Origin: an uncultured Pelagibacteraceae bacterium
GTDB lineage: Bacteria > Pseudomonadota > Alphaproteobacteria > Pelagibacterales > Pelagibacteraceae
DNA: 64,000 nucleotides
Reading direction: 5' to 3'
NCBI GenBank assembly: GCA_902579105.1
Contig: CACHFM010000001.1
Coordinates: 149,567 to 213,566, forward strand
This document shows positions 27,171 through 35,587 of the stretch, piece by piece. The position numbers and the translations under genes are program-made. The stretch's first letter is position 1, and the number at the start of each line of letters is the position of its first letter. The notes below the pieces were generated by a model. The model saw only the letters and a list, made by a program, of their open reading frames with translations, did not search any database and was not told the origin of the DNA.

Positions 27171-27698
27171 TTAATAATTGTTTTTTAATTCTTTAGTAAA
27201 ATCATCAACTTTTGACCAATCTGTAAATTCATATGATTGAGAGGTATCTGTCGGACCCTTGGTAATAAACATAATAAATTTAATTATATATTTATCGAAA
27301 AAATTATAATTAGGATAATCAACTTTTCCAGCAAAAACTCTTATTTTTTTTGGTGTCCATTTAGAAATTTTTAAAAATTTTTTTATATATGGGTTTGTTT
27401 CAGCTGTATTTTTTTCTGATTTTCTTGCAACAACATTTACTGAAAAAAAAGCAGACTGTTTGTGATCTAAAATATTTTTATTTAAATTAATAAATTTATA
27501 AAGTTCTTTTGAATGTTTGCCATATCTTATACTTGCACCTATTATAATTTTTTCAAAATTAGATAAATCAATTTTTTTCGCATCTTCTAAAGAAACGAGC
27601 TCTACTAAATTTTCATCATTTAAAAAATTTATTATTCTTTCACAAATTACTTTTGTATGACCATCTGTGCTTGAATAAATAATTAAAAAACTAGGCAT
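27171..27698 (-). CDS. hemG: HemG-type protoporphyrinogen oxidase (flavodoxin family)
   Basis: HemG oxidises protoporphyrinogen IX using FMN and passes electrons to the quinone pool. The 175-residue protein is flavodoxin-like: the FMN phosphate loop FLIIYSSTDGHTKVICERI near residues 4-22, KIIIGASIRYGKHSKEL near 50-66 as in HemG, AFFSVNVVARK near 82-92, and VFAGKVDYPNYNFFDKYIIKFIMF near 121-144. It lies 12 bases downstream of ferrochelatase on the same strand, which supports a role in the penultimate heme step. General flavodoxin is the alternative, but length and context favour HemG. Confidence 0.88.
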   Translation of the reverse strand: MPSFLIIYSSTDGHTKVICERIINFLNDENLVELVSLEDAKKIDLSNFEKIIIGASIRYGKHSKELYKFINLNKNILDHKQSAFFSVNVVARKSEKNTAETNPYIKKFLKISKWTPKKIRVFAGKVDYPNYNFFDKYIIKFIMFITKGPTDTSQSYEFTDWSKVDDFTKELKNNY

Positions 27699-27710
27699 AT
27701 TTAAATAATT

Positions 27711-28829
27711 TTATGATTTATTCATTACTTGTTTTGGCATTTTTTCATAAAACTTTTTATCTAACTGATATTCTATGTCTTCTTTATCTTGGGCAGAGCC
27801 CTCTGCTTGTGTAAACGTATATTTTGCAAAATCTTTACACCAGTCTTTTTTGGTGTTTAAACATTCTATCGGATAGATATTGCCACCCCAATCTTTAGCT
27901 TCATTTACAAGTTCATGACCCAATTCATCAGTTGTTTCAAGACAATCTGCAACAAAGCTTGGAGAATATATGGCTATTTCTTTTTTTCCTTCGGATATTA
28001 ATTTTTTCACCACGTCCTCAGTATAAGGAGTTATCCACTCTTCAGATCCAAAACGGCTTTGAAAACTCATCATACATTGTTCAGGTTTAATATTTTTTAA
28101 ATTATTTGTAATAAGACAAAATGTTTCGTAACAATGTCTATAATAATCATCACCTTTATTAACGATCCTTCTTTTTTGCATACCATGAAAGGTGATTATT
28201 AAAGTCTCAATTCTTTTTCCTTTTTGTTGAAGCTCATTTATTCTTGTATCAACTTGCTTCACAGAATTATCTATAAACGCATGTGTTCTGTGGAAATTTG
28301 TAATAACTTCAAAAGTTGGTATTTTAACTCTTTTTGATAGTTCTTTTGCCAGTGCGTCTATTCCTGAAGCTATTGTGCTTTCGGAATACTGAGGAAACAT
28401 AGGTATTACTAATAACTTTGTAGCGCCAATTCCTTTTTTTAAATCGTCTTCCCAACTATCATAAACTTCATTTACATATGGAGGTGATAAAAGAAAAGCA
28501 TGGTTTACTTCAACATATCCATGAGGGTCAATTTTCTTTAATTCTTCTCTAACATTCTTTGTAAAATCTCTTGTATTGGTAATTAAAGGAAAGCTTTTTC
28601 CATCCCATATTCTTGCATAAAGCTTTGCAGATTTTTTTGGCCTAAAAGGTAATACAAAAAAGTTTAAAATTATTTTCCATAGCCAAGGATTTATATCAAC
28701 TACTCTTGGATCTCCTAAAAACTTTCTAAGATATTTTCTTAAAGCTTTGGTGGTTGGCTCAGAAGGTGATCCAAGCTGAACGAATACAACTTTTGTTTTT
28801 CTTTTCGGGTGTATATAAATCTGGCTCAT
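27711..28829 (-). CDS. hemH: ferrochelatase
   Basis: HemH inserts ferrous iron into protoporphyrin IX. Family blocks include KVVFVQLGSPSEPTTKALRKYL near residues 13-34, VIPMFPQYSESTIAS near 141-155, LIITFHGMQKRRI near 208-220 with the metal-binding histidine, and the late SFVADCLETTDELGHE near 294-309 with the second acidic/His region. The length of 372 residues is slightly above average because of a C-terminal tail after the core. It starts one base after hemE ends, so hemE-hemH-hemG form one heme operon read away from the origin. Confidence 0.97.
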   Translation of the reverse strand: MSQIYIHPKRKTKVVFVQLGSPSEPTTKALRKYLRKFLGDPRVVDINPWLWKIILNFFVLPFRPKKSAKLYARIWDGKSFPLITNTRDFTKNVREELKKIDPHGYVEVNHAFLLSPPYVNEVYDSWEDDLKKGIGATKLLVIPMFPQYSESTIASGIDALAKELSKRVKIPTFEVITNFHRTHAFIDNSVKQVDTRINELQQKGKRIETLIITFHGMQKRRIVNKGDDYYRHCYETFCLITNNLKNIKPEQCMMSFQSRFGSEEWITPYTEDVVKKLISEGKKEIAIYSPSFVADCLETTDELGHELVNEAKDWGGNIYPIECLNTKKDWCKDFAKYTFTQAEGSAQDKEDIEYQLDKKFYEKMPKQVMNKS

Positions 28830-28830
28830 A

Positions 28831-29832
28831 TTAATAATTTTTTACTGTTTTTACTAAATAATCAATCATATTTGGGTCTGTCTCTGGAAGCACTCCATGT
28901 CCAAGGTTGAATATATATGGATGATCTTTAAAAATATCGAGATATTTTGAAGCTTCTTTTTTTAATGTTTCCTTATCTGTTAATAAAATTTTAGGATCTA
29001 GTCCTCCTTGAACTGGTATTTGAACTTCTTTTCTTATTTGAAGAGGGTCTACTTCATAATCAATACAAATAGCATCAGGCTTTACAATATCACAATAATT
29101 TTTATAATCTTTAATATTTCTGGGAAAACATATAACGGGAACCTTTAAAGATTTTACATACTCTACTAGTTTGGAAGTAGGATCATAGATATACTTTGGC
29201 AAATCTTTTTTATTTACTAAACCTGCCCAACTATCAAAAATTTGAATTGTATCAGCACCATTATTAATTTGGTTTTTAATATGAATTTTTAAAAATTTTT
29301 CTAAAACTTTTAATGTTTCATTTATTAGTAAATCATTTGTGAAAAAATCATCTTTTAGTTTTAATTTTGGAGATTTTTTATTAATCATATAAACTAATAA
29401 TGTCCAAGGAGCTCCAACAAAACCTATAGTACTTTTATTTTTTGTTAATTGATTGTTGCTTACTAATTTTATCGCTTCATAAACTTCTTTAATATTTTGA
29501 GTAAAACCTTTTTCATCTATTTTTGAAAAAACTTTTAAATTTAAGTCTCCTAATAATGGACCAAAATTTTTTTTAAACTCTACTTTTTGATTTATGCCAT
29601 ATGGCAACATTAAAATATCTGAAAAAATTATAGCAGCATCTAAATCAAATCTTTTAAGGGGTTGAAGAGTTATTTCAGTAGATAAATTTGCATTTAAACA
29701 TAATTTAATAAAATCAGGATTTAATTTTCTTATTTCTCTAAATTCTGGTAAATATCTACCAGCTTGTCTCATTATCCATATTGGACTTATTTTTGTATTT
29801 TTATTAATTAAAACTTCGTGTAATGGTGTCAT
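28831..29832 (-). CDS. hemE: uroporphyrinogen decarboxylase
   Basis: HemE removes four carboxyl groups from uroporphyrinogen III to give coproporphyrinogen III. The signature PIWIMRQAGRYLPEFREI lies near residues 17-34, IIFSDILMLPYGI near 68-80 with the catalytic aspartate, FVGAPWTLLVYMI near 118-130 and the late FNLGHGVLPET near 310-320. The length of 333 residues is typical. hemE directly flanks the putative origin, as in Caulobacter and Rickettsia. Confidence 0.98.
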   Translation of the reverse strand: MTPLHEVLINKNTKISPIWIMRQAGRYLPEFREIRKLNPDFIKLCLNANLSTEITLQPLKRFDLDAAIIFSDILMLPYGINQKVEFKKNFGPLLGDLNLKVFSKIDEKGFTQNIKEVYEAIKLVSNNQLTKNKSTIGFVGAPWTLLVYMINKKSPKLKLKDDFFTNDLLINETLKVLEKFLKIHIKNQINNGADTIQIFDSWAGLVNKKDLPKYIYDPTSKLVEYVKSLKVPVICFPRNIKDYKNYCDIVKPDAICIDYEVDPLQIRKEVQIPVQGGLDPKILLTDKETLKKEASKYLDIFKDHPYIFNLGHGVLPETDPNMIDYLVKTVKNY

Positions 29833-30105
29833 ATTTAAAATAACATATATAATTATTGTATTAGTATTGTGTATTGTGAATAATGATGATTAATTTTTAT
29901 TAACATTTTATTAACAATTTAATAACATCTTTTAATTAATAGAATTGTTTAAAATGAAGCTTTTTTCATTTTTATCAAGATTCATGTATTATTTACTAAA
30001 CATGTTTATAATTGTGAATAAAGTCCTTATTTTACAACAATTTTTTAACAATATTTAATTTGAGTAATTTTATTAAAATAATACAAATTTATTAACAATT
30101 TATTC
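29833..30105. other. oriC: putative chromosomal replication origin (oriC)
   Basis: This 273-base gap between divergent hemE and ppsR has two perfect DnaA boxes on the minus strand (TTATTCACA, at 29875-29883 and 30013-30021), sharing an 11-base identical context. Three tandem imperfect 11-base units occur at 29899-29931 (ATTAACATTTT, ATTAACAATTT, AATAACATCTT), and an exact copy of the second unit recurs at 30091-30101 beside the ppsR start. The AT-only tracts could act as the unwinding element. hemE and the DUF299 gene flank the characterised Caulobacter origin, and transcription runs outward on both sides. One TTAA-N7-TTAA sequence (29900-29914) is present but is weak evidence for CtrA. Confidence 0.82.
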
Positions 30106-30933
30106 ATGAGTAATTCATACCAAATTTATCTAATTTCAGACTCGACAGGAGAAACTCTTGATCGAATTTTTTTAGCCTTAAAGGCTCAATTTAAAAATAT
30201 TAATTATAAAGTTCATGCATATTCTTTCACTAGAACTGAAAATCAAATTTCTAAAATATTAGAAGATGCTGAAAAAAATGTAAATTCAGTAATTTTATAT
30301 ACAATTGTTGAAAATAATTTAGCAAAATATTTGGCCAACGAAAGTAGTAAAAAAAACATTCCTTGTTTTGGTGTTCTTGGAAATTTAATTTTAAACTTTT
30401 CTAAAATTCTTAATCAAAAAGCTTCACATGAGCCTAGTGGTCAACATGAATTAAATGAAGAATACTATGAAAGAATAGAAGCAATACAATTTACAATGAG
30501 TCACGATGACGGTAATTCTATTAATGATATAGAAAAATCAGATATAATTTTAGTTGGGGTTAGTAGAACCAGCAAAACTCCCACATCAATTTATTTAGCA
30601 AATAGAGGTTTAAAAACTTCAAACATTCCTCTTGTCAACGAAAATTCTTTACCAAAAAAATTAAGAGACAATCCACAATTAACTTGTGTTATCGGTTTAA
30701 ATACAGAACCTGAAAGGTTAGTTGATATTAGAAAAAATAGAATGAATTCATTAAAAGAAACTGAAAATAAAAATTATACAAATATTGAAAATATAAAAAA
30801 AGAAATTGAAGATGCGAAAAAAACTTTTAAAAAATATAAATGGCCCTCTATTGATATTACTAGGAAGTCTGTAGAGGAAGCAGCTGCATCAATTATAAAG
30901 ATACGTGAAATATATTTAAACAATGTTAAATAA
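30106..30933 (+). CDS. ppsR: pyruvate,phosphate dikinase regulatory protein (DUF299 kinase/phosphorylase)
   Basis: This bifunctional enzyme inactivates pyruvate phosphate dikinase or PEP synthase by ADP-dependent phosphorylation and reactivates it by phosphorolysis. The family start YQIYLISDSTGETLDRIF is at residues 5-22, HDDGNSINDIEKSDIILVGV near 133-152, and the P-loop GVSRTSKTPTSIYLANRG near 151-168. The length of 275 residues is normal. It is the first gene to the right of the putative origin and overlaps maf by 11 bases. The target kinase is not in the window. Confidence 0.95.
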   Translation: MSNSYQIYLISDSTGETLDRIFLALKAQFKNINYKVHAYSFTRTENQISKILEDAEKNVNSVILYTIVENNLAKYLANESSKKNIPCFGVLGNLILNFSKILNQKASHEPSGQHELNEEYYERIEAIQFTMSHDDGNSINDIEKSDIILVGVSRTSKTPTSIYLANRGLKTSNIPLVNENSLPKKLRDNPQLTCVIGLNTEPERLVDIRKNRMNSLKETENKNYTNIENIKKEIEDAKKTFKKYKWPSIDITRKSVEEAAASIIKIREIYLNNVK

Positions 30934-31513
30934 AATTATTCTTGCGTCCAAAAGTAAAGTACGTAAAGAAATATTAGATAAAAATAATATAATTAACACA
31001 GTTGAGCCATCAAATGTAGACGAAGATATTGTTAAAGAAAGTTTATTAAAAGAAAAAGCTTCTCCCGATATTATTTCAAGAAACTTAGCTGAACTCAAAG
31101 CAAACAAGGTAAGTAAAAAAAATTCTGAAAATTTGGTATTAGGAGCTGATAGTGTAATAGATTTAAATGGAGAATTAATTTCAAAACCTGAAAATAGGGA
31201 TGAAGCTTTAAATATTTTAAAAAAACTTAATGGAAAAAAACATTACTTAGTAAGTTCAGTTTGTATTTCTAGAAACGGTTCAATGATATGGAATTATACT
31301 GATAAAGCTTTGCTAACAATGAAAAACTTATCTGATGATCAATTGAAAGTTTATTTATCTAAGATAAGTGATGAGACTTTATATGCTTATAATGTCTATC
31401 AAATTGAAGGTGAAGGAAGAAATTTATTTTCGAGTATTGAGGGAGATGAAAATACTATAATGGGACTTCCTATAAAAAAGATAAAAGAATACTTAAGAGA
31501 TTTAAAATGTTAA
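30923..31513 (+). CDS. maf: Maf-family nucleotide pyrophosphatase
   Basis: Maf proteins hydrolyse modified or canonical nucleoside triphosphates and have been linked to septum formation. Family motifs are IILASKSKVRKEIL near residues 5-18, the LVLGADSVIDLNGE block near 71-84 (family consensus GADQ/T), SKPENRDEALNILKKLNGKKH near 86-106 and the closing GDENTIMGLPIKKI near 173-186. The length of 196 residues is typical. It overlaps ppsR upstream and a 50-residue membrane ORF downstream by 7 bases. Confidence 0.93.
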   Translation: MLNKIILASKSKVRKEILDKNNIINTVEPSNVDEDIVKESLLKEKASPDIISRNLAELKANKVSKKNSENLVLGADSVIDLNGELISKPENRDEALNILKKLNGKKHYLVSSVCISRNGSMIWNYTDKALLTMKNLSDDQLKVYLSKISDETLYAYNVYQIEGEGRNLFSSIEGDENTIMGLPIKKIKEYLRDLKC

Positions 31514-31659
31514 TTTTGATTTGGTTTTTAGTTTGTATTATTTTTTATTTAGTACAACAAATACTTGGTAATTCTGGACATGCATTGGAGGTATTTGCTT
31601 TGTTAACAGCTTTAGCACTATTTGCTATTGATAAATTAAGCAAAAAAATGAAAAAATGA
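31507..31659 (+). CDS. small two-helix membrane protein between maf and aroE
   Basis: A 50-codon ORF overlaps the end of maf by 7 bases and the start of aroE by 4 bases, so it is tied into the operon on both sides. The product has two hydrophobic stretches: residues about 2-20 (LILIWFLVCIIFYLVQQIL) and about 27-43 (LEVFALLTALALFAIDK), with a GNSGHA turn between and a lysine-rich tail. I do not recognise a family. Tight overlaps and a clean membrane hairpin support translation; no function is suggested. Confidence 0.68.
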   Translation: MLILIWFLVCIIFYLVQQILGNSGHALEVFALLTALALFAIDKLSKKMKK

Positions 31660-32453
31660 AAAAATATTTAGTTATAGGAAATCCAATCGACCATTCTTTG
31701 TCTCCTGAATTGCATAATTATTGGATTAAAAAAAATAATATAAATGCAATTTATGAAAAGAAAAAAATTCATAGTGAAGAAATAAAAAATATTATCTCGG
31801 AACTTAAAGATAATTTAATACACGGCATTAATGTAACTGTTCCTTTTAAAAAAGTTGTGATTCCTTATATGAATCAACTTAGTCCAGAAGCAGAAAGTAC
31901 CCAGTCGGTTAATACAATTTATCTAAGTGATGGTAAGATAATAGGCCATAATACAGATATTGCTGGTTTTGAACTAAGTATAAAAAAAATAAAATATAAT
32001 GTAGCTGGTAAGAAAGTTTTAATATTGGGAGCTGGTGGAGTAGTGCCTTCAATAATTGTTGCTCTTTACAGAATGAATGTGTCTAAAATTACTATTAGTA
32101 ATAGGACAAAAGAAAAAGCAGAGAACTTAAAAACTTTATTTAAAGAATTAGAAATAGTTGATTGGGGAGATAACACTTATTTTGATATAATTATTAATGC
32201 AACTAGTATTGGTCTTAACAAAAATGAAAAAATAGATTTAGATTTTTCTAAAACAGAAAATAATAAACTTTTTTATGATGTAATCTATAATCCTAATGAA
32301 ACTAATTTTTTAAAAATGGGTCAGAGTTTAGGAAATATAACAGAAAATGGAAAAATGATGTTTATTTATCAAGCTCATCAGGCATTTACTGTTTGGCATA
32401 AATTAATGCCAGAAATTAATGATGAGGTTATCAAGATTGTAACAAATGATTAG
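31656..32453 (+). CDS. aroE: shikimate dehydrogenase
   Basis: AroE reduces 3-dehydroshikimate to shikimate with NADPH. The substrate site includes VIGNPIDHSLSPELHNYW near residues 5-22, GINVTVPFKK near 57-66 with the catalytic lysine and NTDIAGF near 101-107 with the catalytic aspartate. The NADP-binding glycine motif is VLILGAGGVVPSII near 122-135 and the second NADP motif is ISNRTKEKA near 147-155. The length of 265 residues is normal. It overlaps the small membrane ORF and coaE. Confidence 0.96.
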   Translation: MKKYLVIGNPIDHSLSPELHNYWIKKNNINAIYEKKKIHSEEIKNIISELKDNLIHGINVTVPFKKVVIPYMNQLSPEAESTQSVNTIYLSDGKIIGHNTDIAGFELSIKKIKYNVAGKKVLILGAGGVVPSIIVALYRMNVSKITISNRTKEKAENLKTLFKELEIVDWGDNTYFDIIINATSIGLNKNEKIDLDFSKTENNKLFYDVIYNPNETNFLKMGQSLGNITENGKMMFIYQAHQAFTVWHKLMPEINDEVIKIVTND

Positions 32454-33015
32454 AATTGCTTTAGTTGGAGATATAGGATCTGGTAAAAGCTATATTGCAA
32501 AAAATTTTGGTTATCCAGTATTTAATGCAGATTTTGAAGTAAGTAAATTATATAAAAGAGATAGAAAAATTTTTAATAAGTTAAAAAAAATTTTACCAAA
32601 ATATTTTTATTCATTTCCAATAGATAAAAATCAAGTTTCTCAAGCAATATTATCGAATAGTCAAAATTTAAAAAAAATTGTTAAAATTGTTCATTTAGAA
32701 ATAAGCAAAAAACTTAATTTTTTTTTAAAAAAAAATAAAAATAAAAAAATTGTAATTTTAGATATTCCTCTTTTTTTAGAAAATAAGATTAATAAAAAAA
32801 ATGATATTTTAGTTTTTGTTCAATCAAAAAAAACAGATATTGTAAAAAGATTAAAAAAGAGATCAAATTATAATAAAAAGTTAATAAATAAATTCAGAAG
32901 TATTCAATTATCACTTGATTATAAAAAGAAAAAATCTCATTTTTTAATTAAAAATAATTTTACAAAAAAAACTGTTAAATTAGGTATAAGAAATATTTTG
33001 AAAGAAATTTTATAA
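32446..33015 (+). CDS. coaE: dephospho-CoA kinase
   Basis: CoaE phosphorylates dephospho-CoA in the last step of CoA synthesis. The P-loop ALVGDIGSGKSYIAKNF lies near residues 5-21, NADFEVSKLY near 27-36 carries the catalytic aspartate, and IVILDIPLFLENK near 101-113 is the family's D-hydrophobic-PLLFE block. The protein is extremely lysine-rich and at 189 residues slightly short. It overlaps aroE by 8 bases and abuts dnaQ with no spacer. Confidence 0.94.
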   Translation: MIRIALVGDIGSGKSYIAKNFGYPVFNADFEVSKLYKRDRKIFNKLKKILPKYFYSFPIDKNQVSQAILSNSQNLKKIVKIVHLEISKKLNFFLKKNKNKKIVILDIPLFLENKINKKNDILVFVQSKKTDIVKRLKKRSNYNKKLINKFRSIQLSLDYKKKKSHFLIKNNFTKKTVKLGIRNILKEIL

Positions 33016-33681
33016 ATGAAGCACATAGTATTAGATACCGAAACTACTGGTATATCAATAAAAGAAGGACATAGAATAGTTGAGATTGGCTGTATTGAAT
33101 TAGAGAACTTAATTCCAACTAAAAATAAATTTCATTGTTATTTAAATCCTGAAAGAAAGGTATCCGAGAAAGCTTTAGAAGTTCATGGATACACAGATGA
33201 ATTTTTGTCTAAACAAAAAAAATTTGATGAAATAGGGGAAGAATTTTTAAATTTTATTAAAGATAAAAGACTTATAATACATAATGCTGAATTTGATCTT
33301 GCACATTTAAATAATGAACTTTCATTATCTGGAAAAATGAAAATAAAAAATGAAGTAATTGATACTCTTATTTTAGCTAGAGATAAATTTCCTGGTTCAC
33401 CAGTTAGTTTAGATGCTCTTTGTAAAAAATTTAAAATAGATAATTCTAAAAGAACTCAACATACTGCATTAATTGACTGTGATTTATTAGCAAAAGTTTA
33501 TATTAATCTAATTGATCAAAAAGAACCAACACTAAATTTTCAAAATCAAGATCAAGAAATTAAATTTAAAAATAATAATAATTTTAATTATTACAAAAAG
33601 ATTGTTAAACCATCAGAAGAAGAGATTTTAAAACATAAAAATTATTTAAAAAATTATTTAAAAAAAAATTTTTTTAATTGA
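33016..33681 (+). CDS. dnaQ: DNA polymerase III epsilon subunit (3'-5' proofreading exonuclease)
   Basis: DnaQ proofreads during replication. The DEDDh exonuclease motifs are visible: ExoI IVLDTETTGIS near residues 4-14, ExoII IIHNAEFDLAHLN near 89-101, and ExoIII HTALIDCDLLAKVY near 154-167 with the His-x4-Asp pair. The rest is a lysine/asparagine-rich tail that would carry the clamp- and polymerase-binding region. The length of 221 residues is typical. Its 3' end overlaps convergent secB by 8 bases. Confidence 0.97.
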   Translation: MKHIVLDTETTGISIKEGHRIVEIGCIELENLIPTKNKFHCYLNPERKVSEKALEVHGYTDEFLSKQKKFDEIGEEFLNFIKDKRLIIHNAEFDLAHLNNELSLSGKMKIKNEVIDTLILARDKFPGSPVSLDALCKKFKIDNSKRTQHTALIDCDLLAKVYINLIDQKEPTLNFQNQDQEIKFKNNNNFNYYKKIVKPSEEEILKHKNYLKNYLKKNFFN

Positions 33682-34096
33682 ATTTTTGATTATATAAATT
33701 TTCAAAGTCTATTTTTTTTTCAAATTTTATTTCAGGATATCCTGAATTATGAAGTAGATTCAAAAGTGACTTTTCTAAATCAGGATAAATTTTATTTTGA
33801 ACATCACATAATATAATTTTTTCTAATTCTTTCTTATCTTTGATATTTTCGTTTACTTTAACAATTGTGGAAAAAATTATTTCAAAATGTGATTTTTTTT
33901 TACTTTTTTCTTTATCTTCAAATTTAAGAGTAGTATTTACTTCTATTAATTTATCTTTTAATGCTTTAGATGTAATATCTATTCCAAGTTGATATTTAGA
34001 AAGACGTTCTCTAACAAATAAATATGTCTCTATATCCCTAGTTTCACTCGACATATCTTGTATATATTTTCCTAAAATTTTATATTTTTCTGTCAT
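33674..34096 (-). CDS. secB: protein-export chaperone SecB
   Basis: SecB keeps precursor proteins unfolded and hands them to SecA. The 140-residue protein matches the alphaproteobacterial pattern: KYKILGKYIQDMSSETRDIE near residues 4-23, the strand-rich middle with NTTLKFEDKEKSKKKSHFEIIFS, and the closing KIDFENLYNQ (family DFxxLYxQ). The conserved GYPEI segment replaces the usual GFPP. Synteny after dnaQ agrees with the Caulobacter origin region. It overlaps fxsA by 17 bases. Confidence 0.88.
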   Translation of the reverse strand: MTEKYKILGKYIQDMSSETRDIETYLFVRERLSKYQLGIDITSKALKDKLIEVNTTLKFEDKEKSKKKSHFEIIFSTIVKVNENIKDKKELEKIILCDVQNKIYPDLEKSLLNLLHNSGYPEIKFEKKIDFENLYNQKFN

Positions 34097-34505
34097 CTTC
34101 GTCTTCTATATCTTCAAATTCTCCATCTATAAAATTATTTTTTTCAGTTTTTTTATTATTAAATTTTTTAGAAATTTTTCTAAAAAAAATTTTTCTACTA
34201 ATTGGAAATATTAATAAAAAACCCATTAGATCAGTTAAAAATCCTGGAATAATTAAAAGTAAAGCAGCAACTGCAATTCCTGCGCCAGATAAAATTTCAT
34301 AACCAGGAGGTTCATTTCTGCTTAATTGGATAAATAATGATTTGAGTGTTTTTAGTCCCTCATATTTTGCATAATAAACGCCTAAAACTGCAGTTAAGAA
34401 AATTAAAAATATGGTTGTAATTGCTCCAATTTCAGAACCAATACTAATAAAGAGGTAAATTTCAATTATAGTTAATCCGATTATATATATTAATATTGAG
34501 TTCAT
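34080..34505 (-). CDS. fxsA: FxsA-family membrane protein
   Basis: FxsA is a small inner-membrane protein of unclear role (in E. coli it relieves phage T7 exclusion by F plasmid). The 141-residue protein has transmembrane stretches at about residues 5-45 (two helices) and 70-100, with the family GILLLIPGFLTDLMG-like segment LLLIIPGFLTDLMGFLLIFP near 82-101. The C-terminus is acidic (DGEFEDIEDEDD). It is divergent from the Tim44-like gene, separated by 58 bases from the chosen start. Confidence 0.9.
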   Translation of the reverse strand: MNSILIYIIGLTIIEIYLFISIGSEIGAITTIFLIFLTAVLGVYYAKYEGLKTLKSLFIQLSRNEPPGYEILSGAGIAVAALLLIIPGFLTDLMGFLLIFPISRKIFFRKISKKFNNKKTEKNNFIDGEFEDIEDEDDRKI

Positions 34506-34563
34506 TTGTCCTTAATCTAAATTGCTGGTTGAAATTAATCAACATAGTAATTACTATCAAGCT

Positions 34564-35160
34564 ATGGGATATAGTTTTGAATACATAGACATAATTTTAC
34601 TTGCCATGATAGCTGGTTTTATTTTTCTTAGATTAAGAGGGATTCTTGGCAAAAGAACTGGATTTCAAGGTAAAACTAACCCAGCTTTCGAAAAAGTTTT
34701 AAAAGATGTTAAAGTTAATAAGGTTTTAAATACTAATGATAATTTTGACGATCAAGCTCAAAAAGAATTTTTAAAAGGTGCTAAAATAGCGTATGAAACT
34801 ATTATTACTGATTTTAGTGACAATGATAACAAATTAACAACAAGCAAAGCACTTTTGAATAATGAGATATTTAATCAGTTTAATAATGCATTAAAAGAAA
34901 GAAGTTCCAGAGGTCACTTTGCAGAAATAACTTTTATTGGTGTTAATTCTGCAATTATAAAAGAGCATAAAAAGATTGGTAAAATTTTAAATGTCACTGT
35001 AGATTTTATTGCAGAAGTAATTACTTGTATCAGAGATAAAGAAAAAAAAATTATTTCTGGAGATCCTGAAAAAATTAAAAAAATATATGATACTTGGGTT
35101 TTTTCAAGAGACACATCATCAAATAATCCTAATTGGCAACTTGTAAATACGTTAACTTAA
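34564..35160 (+). CDS. Tim44/TimA-like membrane-associated protein
   Basis: I chose the ATG at 34564 over an in-frame TTG 42 bases upstream because it puts a transmembrane helix right at the N-terminus (YIDIILLAMIAGFIFLRLR), followed by GILGKRTGFQG as in alphaproteobacterial homologues. The C-terminal 140 residues form a Tim44-like fold (LKGAKIAYETIITDF; FNQFNNALKERSSRGHF; VDFIAEVITCI). Bacterial TimA-type proteins are thought to be peripheral inner-membrane adaptors in protein export or membrane biogenesis, which fits the neighbouring secB and fxsA. The exact role is not established. Confidence 0.88.
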   Translation: MGYSFEYIDIILLAMIAGFIFLRLRGILGKRTGFQGKTNPAFEKVLKDVKVNKVLNTNDNFDDQAQKEFLKGAKIAYETIITDFSDNDNKLTTSKALLNNEIFNQFNNALKERSSRGHFAEITFIGVNSAIIKEHKKIGKILNVTVDFIAEVITCIRDKEKKIISGDPEKIKKIYDTWVFSRDTSSNNPNWQLVNTLT

Positions 35161-35574
35161 TTGAACGATAATATCTCAGATAAAGATAAAAAAGATTGGG
35201 AAAATTTTTTATTAAATAAAGAGAAACTTCCAAATAAAGATATAAATTTTTTTGAGAAAAAAAAGGAAATAATAAAAAGTATAGATCTACATGGTTGTAC
35301 TCTTATCGAGGCAAATAAAAAAATTGAGAGCATTATAAATAAAAGTTATCTAGAAGGTGTAAATAAATTAATTGTAATTACTGGCAAAGGTATACATTCT
35401 AAAAATGAAAGCGATCCTTTTGTTTCAAAAGATTTAAGTATTTTAAAATATTCAGTTCCTGAGTTTATTAAAAATAATAAAGATTTAATGGAAAAAATTA
35501 ATGAATTTAAAGATGCAGATATTAAAGATGGTGGGCAAGGAGCTTTTTATATATATTTTAAGAAAATAAAATAA
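35161..35574 (+). CDS. Smr-domain protein
   Basis: It starts with TTG at 35161 directly after the Tim44-like stop. The 137-residue protein has an Smr domain over about residues 40-135: SIDLHGCTLIEANKKIESII near 40-59 (the DLHG motif), LIVITGKGIHSKNESDPF near 72-89 (family TGKG) and DGGQGAFYIYFK at the C-terminus. Stand-alone Smr proteins are likely endonucleases or nucleic-acid binders related to MutS2. A pentanucleotide repeat of five AAAAT units spans its stop codon (35563-35587). Confidence 0.88.
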   Translation: MNDNISDKDKKDWENFLLNKEKLPNKDINFFEKKKEIIKSIDLHGCTLIEANKKIESIINKSYLEGVNKLIVITGKGIHSKNESDPFVSKDLSILKYSVPEFIKNNKDLMEKINEFKDADIKDGGQGAFYIYFKKIK

Positions 35575-35587
35575 AATAAAATAAAAT
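35563..35587. repeat. AAAAT pentanucleotide microsatellite
   Basis: Five perfect AAAAT units run from 35563 to 35587 across the stop codon of the Smr gene and end 17 bases before the sulfotransferase start. Copy-number change would alter the last residues of the Smr protein and the spacing to the next gene. Confidence 0.85.

Noticed and set aside
29900..29914. CtrA-type site TTAA-N7-TTAA in the putative origin
   Set aside because: One match in sequence made almost only of A and T is expected by chance, and I cannot tell whether CtrA exists here.
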